From Chloroflexota bacterium (GTDB lineage Bacteria > Chloroflexota > Dehalococcoidia > GIF9 > UBA5629), in the NCBI GenBank assembly GCA_026389695.1, contig JAPLHI010000080.1, positions 1 to 18,397 on the forward strand: a DNA stretch of 18,397 bases, in the 5' to 3' direction. Of the stretch, positions 7,782 to 14,472 are shown piece after piece. The notes below the pieces were generated by a model. That model made no database searches, was not told the DNA's origin, and worked only from the letters and a program-made list of their open reading frames with translations. The translations under genes were made by a program, and so were the position numbers. Position 1 is the stretch's first letter; the number at the start of each line of letters is the position of its first letter.

Positions 7782-9295
7782 CTCCGTAGCGACGGCACTC
7801 TTTGCGTTATGATAACGATGTTTTTGGCTTCCGCCAAAACCTCGGCGGCTTTATAAATGTCATGGACGTCAATGCCCAGTTCCTTGCCGGCTTTCTTTGC
7901 TTCGACTTCCTTGAACTCGGCTGAGTAATTATTTTTGTCACCGGCAGTTTTAGACAACCCGTGACCCAGAACGGCATTTCCCAGGGCTTTAATTGCCAGG
8001 CCTTTTTTGCCCTCAGGGGGTTTCAGCCATACAGCCGCACGGAAGGAAAACGCATTGCGCAGGGGATCAAGAACGACCAGTTGCGCCTTGTTTTTGGAAA
8101 CTGCGCGCATTATATATGATGCTGCAACCGGGTGTGTCTTGACCAGGTGTGTGCCGATTACCAGTATGGCATCTGCCGTCAGAATATCCTCGAGTTTAGC
8201 TTCCATATCAAGATTGGCATTAGCATCGAATTTTGCCATTCCCTTTATTACTGTCCTGTAATCGTCACCGTCAAGTGTATCAACGGATTTGCTGCCCGTT
8301 TTACTCATCAGGTCGGCAAATGCTTTGAGGGCTTCGGTATTTGCTTTTCCGGAGACCAGGCCGGCCACATTTTCAATGCTGTCGAGCTTGCTCCCTATGG
8401 TCTCAAATGCTTCTGCATAAGTGCAGTTTACAAGCTGTCCCTTGGAGTTACGTTTCATCGGGGATGTAATTCTCTCCGCCTTGCTGTAAAGCGGCTCAAA
8501 CCTGCCAATCTCGCAAAGCAGGCCGCGGTCTTTTGCCATATCGGGGCTGTCGATCCTGACCAGCTTGTTATCTTTGACGAGTCCTGTTATGTCGCATCCT
8601 ATGCCGCAAATTGCGCAGCTGGACTGAATAGCTTTGCATTCCTCGGGTCTGCCTTTGTATGCGCTCGCTTTGGAAAAGATAGCGCCCGTCGGGCATGCCT
8701 GGAAGCACGCGCCGCAGGAGATACAGGACGATTCACCCAGGGGCTGATTGATGTCTGCGCAGACGTTGGTTTTCCAGCCGCGCTTTCCGAAATCGATAGC
8801 ATGCGCGCCTGTCATCTCGTCGCAGGTCCGTATGCACCTGCCGCATAACACGCAGCGGTTATGGTCCATCACTATAAAAGGATGGGACGAGTCCACCGTC
8901 TGGTTTGGCCACGAATACTGGTACCTTGCGTTGTCCATCTGGTATTTATAGGCAAGGCTTTGCAGTTCACAGTCACCGCTGGCTACGCAGTAAGCGCAAA
9001 GATGGTTGCGCTCTGTAAACAGGAGCTCCAAGATCAGCCGGCGGTACTTCTCGATTTTCTCGTTGTTGGTTTTAACCACCTGGCCATCGCGTGCCGGATA
9101 AGTGCAGGCCGGGACGAAATTTCTCTCCTTTTCGACCTCGACCAGGCACATCCTGCAGGCGCCGACATCGGTCAGGCCTTTGTAATGGCACAGGGTGGGC
9201 AGGTCAATGCCGTTTGCCGTGCAGACATCAAGGACGGTATCGCCCTGTTGGCCCTTAACTTGTTTACCGTTAATGGTTAATGTTATTTCACTCAT
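7700..9295 (-). CDS. nuoG: NuoG/HydA-like iron-sulfur subunit of hydrogenase, frameshifted
   Basis: This subunit links the flavin subunit to the hydrogenase core. Visible sites: [2Fe-2S] C36, C47, C50, C64; a HoxU-style ERNHLCAYC segment with H98, C100, C103, C109; two [4Fe-4S] motifs C148-C158 and C191-C201; and a molybdopterin-domain-type cluster C227, C230, C234, C261. A shortened molybdopterin-like domain follows, without the Cys/Sec-containing segment of formate dehydrogenases, so catalysis on formate is unlikely. Sequence stays family-like to about T497 and then turns into an Arg/Cys-rich tail that does not fit. The expected continuation is in the -1 frame (7482-7809). The intact protein would have about 605 residues. 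The ATG has an AGGAG box 9-10 nt upstream, overlapping the stop region of the NuoF-GltD gene. Confidence 0.88.
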   Translation of the reverse strand: MSEITLTINGKQVKGQQGDTVLDVCTANGIDLPTLCHYKGLTDVGACRMCLVEVEKERNFVPACTYPARDGQVVKTNNEKIEKYRRLILELLFTERNHLCAYCVASGDCELQSLAYKYQMDNARYQYSWPNQTVDSSHPFIVMDHNRCVLCGRCIRTCDEMTGAHAIDFGKRGWKTNVCADINQPLGESSCISCGACFQACPTGAIFSKASAYKGRPEECKAIQSSCAICGIGCDITGLVKDNKLVRIDSPDMAKDRGLLCEIGRFEPLYSKAERITSPMKRNSKGQLVNCTYAEAFETIGSKLDSIENVAGLVSGKANTEALKAFADLMSKTGSKSVDTLDGDDYRTVIKGMAKFDANANLDMEAKLEDILTADAILVIGTHLVKTHPVAASYIMRAVSKNKAQLVVLDPLRNAFSFRAAVWLKPPEGKKGLAIKALGNAVLGHGLSKTAGDKNNYSAEFKEVEAKKAGKELGIDVHDIYKAAEVLAEAKNIVIITQRVPSLRRCLKARSKVCICCLPRIWPNHRLLQII

Positions 9296-9307
9296 TTGCC
9301 TATTCTC

Positions 9308-12300
9308 CTATCCAATATCGCATCTCAGGCATCTGCTGCATTCTTCTTTGGCTTCCTTGGCGGTATATCCTACGACCACTTCTTTTGATGTGGTTTTCCT
9401 GTCTGCCAGCCGTATCTCGGCAATGCCGACCCTTGCTCTCTCCGCAGTCTCCTCGTCAGTCGGTGGAACCTGAGAGTATTCGAAGGTCTCGGCATCCTGC
9501 CTGTCAACCCTCGGACCAAGCTCTTTGCCGGTCAGGAACCTCTTGATCGATGAGGCAGCCCTCTGGCCGGATGCTATTGCTTCTATGACCGTCCATGGTC
9601 CGGTGAAAGCGTCACCGCCAACGAACACGCCCTTCTGCTCTGTTGCCAGAGTTCTCTTGTCGGCTGTCAGCGTGCCGCCCTTGCCGATTTTGGCATTTCC
9701 AAGATTCATTGATGCCGTATCAGGCCTCTGGCCTATGGCTTCGATCAACATATCAACTTCGATAGTGTATTCGGAACCATGGATGGGTTTGGGTGAGCGC
9801 CTTCCGCTCTTGTCGAAATCGCCCAGGGCCATCTTGTTGCACTCTATTCCGGCTACCTTGCCGCCCTTTCCGGTGACTTTGACCGGAGCAGTGAGGACAT
9901 GTAATTTAATTCCTTCCTCAATTGCAGCTGCGATCTCTTCTTCCTCGGCGGGCATATCGGCTTTTTCCCTGCGGTAGACAATGTGGACTTCCTCGGCGCC
10001 TTTGCGCAGGGCAACCCTGGCCGCGTCGATGGCCGAGTTTCCGCCGCCTATCACGGCTACTTTCTTACCTACATTGATAAACTTGCCCAGGTTAATATTG
10101 CGCAGGAAGTCGATAGCATCGTAAACGCCCTCGAGTTCCTCGCCAGGGATACCCATCTTATCGCCCTTGTGAGCACCGATGGCTACGAACACCGCTTTGT
10201 ATCCCTCTTTAAAGAGGGCATCGATGTCTTTAACCACGGTATTCAATTTAATTTCAATACCCAGTTTCTTGATGTTGTCTATTTCCGCATTGAGGATTGC
10301 CTTGGGCAGCCTGTATTCGGGGATGCCGACCGCCAGCATTCCGCCTGCTACCGGTAGAGCCTCGAAGATGGTAACTTTATAACCCTCGACGGCCAGGTCC
10401 CAGGCGGCAGACAGGCCGGCAGGGCCTGCGCCTATGACGGCCACTTTTCCGGATTTGGAGGCCTTGATTGCGGGTGTGTATGAAAGGCCATGCTCATAAG
10501 CGTAGTCTGATGCGTAACGTTTGAGGTGCCTGATTGAAATCGGCTCATCCACCTGTCCCCTGCGGCATTTACTCTCGCAGGGATGCGGGCAGACACGACC
10601 GACGGTCATCGGCAGCGGTAACCTCTGCATAATGAGCTTATAGGCTTCTGCAGGTTTATCCCCTTTGATCAGTGCTACATAACCGGGCACATCCAGTCCT
10701 ACTGGGCAGGTGTGCTGGCAGGGTGCCCTGAATAAAGCCTGGCACATGACAGCCGGACATTTCTTATCGATAATGTGAGCTTCGTATTCTTCCCGGAAGT
10801 GCCTGATGGTGGATACTGCCGGGTTGGGGGCGGTCTGTCCGAGGCCGCATATGGATGCTTTCTGGATCATCTCCGATAGCTCAATAATCGTGTCGATATC
10901 TTCCAGTGTACCCTTGCCACTGGTTATCTTGGTTAGCAAAGCCAAAAGCTTGGGGATACCTGCGCGGCACGGTACGCATTTACCGCATGACTCATCCCTG
11001 GTGAATCCCAGGAACATCTTGGCGATGTCCACCATGCAATTGTCTTCGTCCATTACAACGAGACCGCCTGAGCCCATGATGGCGCCCAGGGCGGTAACCG
11101 ATTCATAGTCAACAGGCACATTTACGTGCTCGATGGGGATAACGCCTCCTGAAGGGCCTCCCATCTGTGTAGCCTTATATTTCTTGCCCTTAGGGATACC
11201 GCCTCCGATATCGAATACTATCTTGCCCAGGCTGGTACCCAGCGGTACTTCCACCAGGCCTACGTTATTAACTTTTCCTACCAGACTGAAGGACTTGGTG
11301 CCTTTGCTCTTTTCACTGCCGACACCGGAGAACCAGTCGGCTCCTTCTCTTATGATCCTGGGTACGATAGACCAGGTTTCCACATTATTAATGGCAGTCG
11401 GTTTACCGAAGAGACCTTTATCGGAGGGGAAGGGTGGCCTTTGCCTCGGCATGCCGCGCTTACCTTCGATGGAAATCAGAAGCGCCGTCTCCTCACCGCA
11501 GACAAACGCGCCTGCGCCGGGGAATATATCAAGATTAAACTCAAAATCAGTCCCCATGATGTTTTTACCAAGGAGGCCGTAGTCCCTGGCCTGTGCAATA
11601 GCGGCGCTCAGCGTCTCGATGGCCAGCGGGTATTCGGCGCGGATATAGGCAAAACCCTGCTTTACGTTGCCTACGGCGTAGGCGCCCAAGGCCATGCCTT
11701 CTATGATCGAGTGCGGGTTTCCTTCAAGCACGGCGCGGTTCATATAAGCGCCCGGGTCACCCTCGTCACCGTTGCAAACAAGATATTTGACTGTGCCGGG
11801 GGAGCTTTTCAGAAATCCCCATTTGGTTGCGGTGGGGAAGCCGGCGCCGCCCCTGCCTTTAAGCCCGGCTTTCTTGACCTCTTCCAGAACATCGTCGGGC
11901 TTCATTTTATACAGCGCTTTACCCAGCGCTTCATAGCCGCCCCGCGCAATGTATTCCTCAATATTCCAGGGATCGATAACTCCGTTGTTATGCAGGATAC
12001 GTATTTCCTGGTCTGCCAGGAAGTTGATCTTGCTGCGGTTTGGTAAAGCCTCGTTGGTAGTGGGGTCGTGGTAAACCAGCCTCTCGACTATTTCACCTTT
12101 CAATATATGCTTTTCAAATATTTCTTTGACGTCTTCGGGCTTGACCCTGACGTAAAGTACATCACCCGGGTTGACGATTACCGTGGGGCCCATTTCACAA
12201 GGTCCGAGGCATCCCGTCCTTACGATGGTGATCTTGCTATCGAGCCCCTTTTTCTTGATAAGTTCTTCGAATAGCTCGGTTACCTTGTCTCCGCCGGCGG

Positions 12301-12448
12301 CGGTGCAGCCCATACCCCTGCATTGCTGGATGCAGATTTCAGGGGTGGACTTAAAATGACCGAAGTTCGCATCATTGCGAATCTTAAGCTTTGGCTCTAC
12401 CGCCTTTTTGATTTTGGTTAACTCTTCAATAGAGGTTATCTTGGGCAC
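9308..12448 (-). CDS. NuoF/HydB-GltD fusion: NAD(P)-linked flavin subunit of hydrogenase
   Basis: 1046 residues joining two oxidoreductases. Residues 35-120 form a thioredoxin-like [2Fe-2S] domain (C43, C48, C80, C84). Residues 140-560 are the NuoF core, with the NADH/FMN loop GRGGAGFPTATKW (198-210), CNGDEGDPGA (225-234), CGEET (317-321), and a [4Fe-4S] site C488, C491, C494, C534. Residues 564-975 resemble the GltD/NfnB family: Cys set C569, C577, C581, C620, C624, C628; FAD site VIGAGPAGLSAA (671-682); second nucleotide site VIGGGNSAIDAA (799-810); and YRREKADMP (825-833), whose Arg pair fits NADP 2'-phosphate binding. A last cysteine motif C1037, C1040, C1043 closes the protein. It starts at GTG with GGAGG 8 nt upstream. 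Inferred role: exchange between NADH, NADPH and the hydrogenase, possibly with bifurcation. Confidence 0.94.
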   Translation of the reverse strand: MPKITSIEELTKIKKAVEPKLKIRNDANFGHFKSTPEICIQQCRGMGCTAAGGDKVTELFEELIKKKGLDSKITIVRTGCLGPCEMGPTVIVNPGDVLYVRVKPEDVKEIFEKHILKGEIVERLVYHDPTTNEALPNRSKINFLADQEIRILHNNGVIDPWNIEEYIARGGYEALGKALYKMKPDDVLEEVKKAGLKGRGGAGFPTATKWGFLKSSPGTVKYLVCNGDEGDPGAYMNRAVLEGNPHSIIEGMALGAYAVGNVKQGFAYIRAEYPLAIETLSAAIAQARDYGLLGKNIMGTDFEFNLDIFPGAGAFVCGEETALLISIEGKRGMPRQRPPFPSDKGLFGKPTAINNVETWSIVPRIIREGADWFSGVGSEKSKGTKSFSLVGKVNNVGLVEVPLGTSLGKIVFDIGGGIPKGKKYKATQMGGPSGGVIPIEHVNVPVDYESVTALGAIMGSGGLVVMDEDNCMVDIAKMFLGFTRDESCGKCVPCRAGIPKLLALLTKITSGKGTLEDIDTIIELSEMIQKASICGLGQTAPNPAVSTIRHFREEYEAHIIDKKCPAVMCQALFRAPCQHTCPVGLDVPGYVALIKGDKPAEAYKLIMQRLPLPMTVGRVCPHPCESKCRRGQVDEPISIRHLKRYASDYAYEHGLSYTPAIKASKSGKVAVIGAGPAGLSAAWDLAVEGYKVTIFEALPVAGGMLAVGIPEYRLPKAILNAEIDNIKKLGIEIKLNTVVKDIDALFKEGYKAVFVAIGAHKGDKMGIPGEELEGVYDAIDFLRNINLGKFINVGKKVAVIGGGNSAIDAARVALRKGAEEVHIVYRREKADMPAEEEEIAAAIEEGIKLHVLTAPVKVTGKGGKVAGIECNKMALGDFDKSGRRSPKPIHGSEYTIEVDMLIEAIGQRPDTASMNLGNAKIGKGGTLTADKRTLATEQKGVFVGGDAFTGPWTVIEAIASGQRAASSIKRFLTGKELGPRVDRQDAETFEYSQVPPTDEETAERARVGIAEIRLADRKTTSKEVVVGYTAKEAKEECSRCLRCDIG

Positions 12449-12460
12449 TTCTTTTACCTC

Positions 12461-12973
12461 CTAATGGTACATCTTCAGGATATCTTTCATCTGGCCGGGT
12501 TTGACTTTCCTGTGTATGTCATCCCCGATTGCTATCACCGGCGCCAGCCCGCAGCAGCCGAGGCAGCGGATTACTTCAAGTGAGAACTTGCCGTCCGGTG
12601 TTATTCCTTCAGGCTCCAGGCCATAGTCTTTTTTCAGAATATCGAGTATGTCCTGGCCGCCTTTCACATAGCAGGCCGTTCCCAGACAGACCTGTATAAC
12701 ATGCCTGCCTTTGGGTTGCATCGTGAAAAAGCTGTAGAAAGTGACTACGCCGTGCAACTCAGCCAGAGGGATTTTAAGATCCCTCGAGATCGTTTTAAGC
12801 ACGGTGGGTGGGAGATAACCGACTATGCCCTGTGCTTGCTGTAAAACACGGATAGGGGCTCCAGCCTGACCTCCGGTATCATCGATAATTCCCTGGATAC
12901 GCTGGAAAGCTTTGCCTGCAAAACCTCTTCCGGTGTCAGTGGTGGGTGCGGGGACTGACTTTTGCTTCGCCAT
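12461..12973 (-). CDS. nuoE: NuoE/HoxE/HydC-like [2Fe-2S] subunit
   Basis: 170 residues, the usual size of the complex I 24-kDa subunit family. A helical N-terminal part carries the family text GYLPPTVLK and LHGVVTFYSFF (about 52-83). The C-terminal thioredoxin-like fold binds one [2Fe-2S] cluster through C96 and C101 (CLGTAC) and C137 and C141 (CLGCCG). It pairs with NuoF-type subunits at the NADH end of complex I, Hox and bifurcating hydrogenases. It is the first gene of the leftward hydrogenase operon. AGGAGGA at 12979-12985, 5 nt before the ATG, is the strongest ribosome binding site in the cluster. The next gene begins 12 nt after its stop. The 20-residue Lys/Pro/Thr-rich N-terminus is probably disordered. 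Confidence 0.95.
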   Translation of the reverse strand: MAKQKSVPAPTTDTGRGFAGKAFQRIQGIIDDTGGQAGAPIRVLQQAQGIVGYLPPTVLKTISRDLKIPLAELHGVVTFYSFFTMQPKGRHVIQVCLGTACYVKGGQDILDILKKDYGLEPEGITPDGKFSLEVIRCLGCCGLAPVIAIGDDIHRKVKPGQMKDILKMYH

Positions 12974-13003
12974 AAAAATCCTCCTAACTCAGGAAATATA
13001 CAC

Positions 13004-13039
13004 AAAAAAAAGGAATAAAGTCTTGCGCGACCCTATTCC
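13004..13039 (-). terminator. Intrinsic terminator in the leader of the hydrogenase operon (attenuator candidate)
   Basis: On the minus strand an 11-bp stem (arms 13029-13039 and 13012-13022, all paired including two G-U) closes a 6-nt loop GCGCAA and runs straight into eight T (13004-13011). It lies between the promoter at 13076-13104 and the NuoE start at 12973, with only 30 bp after the T run, too short for another promoter. It could end transcripts of the two-CW gene, act as an attenuator for the operon, or both. Confidence 0.85.
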
Positions 13040-13075
13040 CCTTAGTAAAAACACGTTCTTCCTAACCAAACTTTA

Positions 13076-13104
13076 ATTTTAGTATTTTTGTTGATTTGAG
13101 TCAA
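13076..13104 (-). promoter_or_regulatory. Promoter of the hydrogenase operon
   Basis: On the minus strand TTGACT (13099-13104) and TAAAAT (13076-13081) are spaced by exactly 17 bp, each 5/6 to the sigma70 consensus. Transcription would begin near 13069, giving a leader of about 95 nt that contains the terminator hairpin. The -35 box lies 7 bp from the stop region of the upstream two-CW gene. Confidence 0.7.
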
Positions 13105-13110
13105 TTTAAA

Positions 13111-13488
13111 TCAAAGGTTTGCCGTTTTTTCCAGTGATTTCAATGAGCTGTCGATTCCTCTGCCTAAAAGCTTCAATTCTATTTGTTCACCGTTTCCATA
13201 TTTCTTATAAACTCTGCACACTTCACAAATACTGGTGTCCGTGCCCGACTGGCCGTAATCATCCAGTTTGCAGTATGTTCCTTCGATTTGCCAGCAGGGT
13301 ATAAATTGATATTTGGGAGCGGGACATTCCTCTCTTATCATCGCCGGACAGTGGCACATTTCCCAGCAGGGTGATTTGGCGGTCCAGAAATTTGCATGTT
13401 CGTCAGATGATGTTTGCGCTACCTTATTTAACCGTTCAATAATGTCGCGATAAATAGGAGTTACCTCCGGCGTCTTGTATTGATACAT
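13111..13488 (-). CDS. Cysteine-rich two-CW domain protein
   Basis: 125 residues with nine cysteines in a compact central region: C41-W42, C45, C47, C55, C65-W66, C73, C88 and C91. The two Cys-Trp pairs (SPCWEMCHC and IPCWQIEGTYC), the CPA between them and the closing CEVCRVYKKYG match what I know as the 'two-CW' domain. It is found alone or attached to signalling proteins in anaerobes, and its role is not established. The cysteines suggest a metal or iron-sulfur site, so redox sensing is possible but unproven. There is no signal peptide and no membrane segment. It lies between the hydrogenase operon (same strand, downstream) and the divergent response regulator. The start at 13488 has no clear ribosome binding site. 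Confidence 0.8.
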   Translation of the reverse strand: MYQYKTPEVTPIYRDIIERLNKVAQTSSDEHANFWTAKSPCWEMCHCPAMIREECPAPKYQFIPCWQIEGTYCKLDDYGQSGTDTSICEVCRVYKKYGNGEQIELKLLGRGIDSSLKSLEKTANL

Positions 13489-13647
13489 TCATTTAATACC
13501 AGGATTTGCTGCCAGATTTAATAATATATATTAAAGGTATAGAGTGTGCCATCCGCCTCAGCGCTTAATCTCGACAATAATTTCGAATATGAAATAATTT
13601 ACGATGTCGTATTAGCCTAAGTTTATTTTTATAATAAATGAAAGGTT

Positions 13648-13672
13648 GCACAAAATACTTAGGTATTTGTGC
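13648..13672 (+). promoter_or_regulatory. Inverted repeat upstream of the response-regulator promoter
   Basis: Arms GCACAAAATAC (13648-13658) and GTATTTGTGC (13663-13672) are complementary except for one extra A in the left arm, with a 4-bp spacer. The site is centred about 33 bp upstream of the -35 box at 13693, so it is probably outside the transcript. That position suits an activator or autoregulator operator. A smaller palindrome (AAGCC-C-GGCTT, 13684-13694) touches the -35 box. Confidence 0.45.
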
Positions 13673-13692
13673 TGAAGAAGCGGAAGCCCGGC

Positions 13693-13721
13693 TTGAAGAG
13701 TGTATCTATTAAAGATATAAT
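13693..13721 (+). promoter_or_regulatory. Promoter of the response regulator gene
   Basis: TTGAAG (13693-13698), a 17-bp spacer and a perfect TATAAT (13716-13721). The start point would be near 13728, leaving a short leader with a GGGAG ribosome binding site before the ATG at 13746. Confidence 0.65.
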
Positions 13722-13745
13722 CACGGTCGAATAGGGAGAAATGGT

Positions 13746-14411
13746 ATGGATAAAATTCGCATTCTTCTGGCGGAGGATCACAAAGTAGTACGGGAGGGTA
13801 CCAGGCGTTTACTCGAATCTCAAGCTGATTTCGACGTAGTTGGTGAGGCAAGTGACGGTTTGGAAGCTGTGGAACTGGCTAAAAAACTGAAGCCGGAAAT
13901 AATCATCATGGATGTTTCCATGCCGAGGCTGAATGGCATTGAAGCTACCAAACAGATCAAAGCGCTTTATTCCAATATCGCCATCCTTGTGCTTACGGGA
14001 TATGATGACGATGAATATGTCTTTGCCCTACTTGAGGCCGGCGCTGCCGGTTATTTGCTCAAGGAGTCCAGCGGGGAAGAACTGATAGAAGCCATCCGCC
14101 AGGTTATGAACGGGGAACCTGTTCTGCATCCCAGGATTATGAAAAAAGTATTAAACAGATTAAGGTCGCCTGTGGAAGAACAAACTGTTCAGGCAGCAGG
14201 TGAGGTTTTGAGCGACAGGGAAATGGAAGTGCTCAGATGGGCTGCCAAAGGGATGAGCAACATGGAGATCGCAGACAGTCTGACTTTGAGCGTGAGAACC
14301 GTACAGACGCACTTACGCAGTATATTTAATAAACTGGGTGTGGGATCACGATCCGAAGCGATAGTATACGGGCTTAAAAAAGGATGGTTGACCCTGGAGG
14401 AACTTCCTTAG
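13746..14411 (+). CDS. NarL/FixJ-family response regulator
   Basis: 221 residues. An N-terminal receiver domain (1-120) has the acidic pair E10/D11, phospho-acceptor D56 (IIIMDVSMP), T84 and K106. A linker leads to a LuxR/GerE-type helix-turn-helix at about 153-212 (LSDREMEVLRWAAKGMSNMEIA, then TVQTHLRSIFNKLGV). Phosphorylation is expected to drive dimerisation and DNA binding. The partner is very likely the histidine kinase encoded 61 nt downstream, whose HisKA_3 type normally pairs with this family. GGGAG 7 nt before the ATG supports the start. An overlapping ATG at 13741 is out of frame. The gene is divergent from the two-CW and hydrogenase genes, so the hydrogenase operon is a candidate target, but that is inference from position only. 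Confidence 0.93.
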   Translation: MDKIRILLAEDHKVVREGTRRLLESQADFDVVGEASDGLEAVELAKKLKPEIIIMDVSMPRLNGIEATKQIKALYSNIAILVLTGYDDDEYVFALLEAGAAGYLLKESSGEELIEAIRQVMNGEPVLHPRIMKKVLNRLRSPVEEQTVQAAGEVLSDREMEVLRWAAKGMSNMEIADSLTLSVRTVQTHLRSIFNKLGVGSRSEAIVYGLKKGWLTLEELP

Positions 14412-14472
14412 AACGTTACCTCCATTGACTGCCCGAATCAATTTACATAGAGAATTTAATAAGCCGTAGACA

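Noticed and set aside
7800..7835. Programmed -1 frameshift in the NuoG-like gene
   Set aside because: The only slippery-like site (CAAAAAC in the zero frame GCC AAA AAC) is a poor match. Shifting there would destroy the hydrophobic strand IVII just downstream, so a later one-base deletion or error fits better.
8132..8848. 238-codon plus-strand open frame opposite the NuoG-like gene
   Set aside because: It is fully antisense to well-supported iron-sulfur coding sequence, has no recognisable motifs, and is explained by codon composition of the real gene.
7482..9295. Formate dehydrogenase catalytic subunit
   Set aside because: The molybdopterin-like part is short and lacks the Cys/Sec-containing catalytic segment. 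The gene also lies directly before [NiFe] hydrogenase subunits, so a NuoG/HydA role fits better.
11441..12046. 201-codon plus-strand open frame opposite the NuoF-GltD gene
   Set aside because: It is antisense to conserved NuoF motifs and shows no family-like sequence.
4779..12973. Respiratory complex I fragment
   Set aside because: There are no membrane subunits (NuoA, H, J-N) and no NuoB/C/D/I; the [NiFe] ligand motifs RICGIC and DPCLSC are intact, so this is a hydrogenase.
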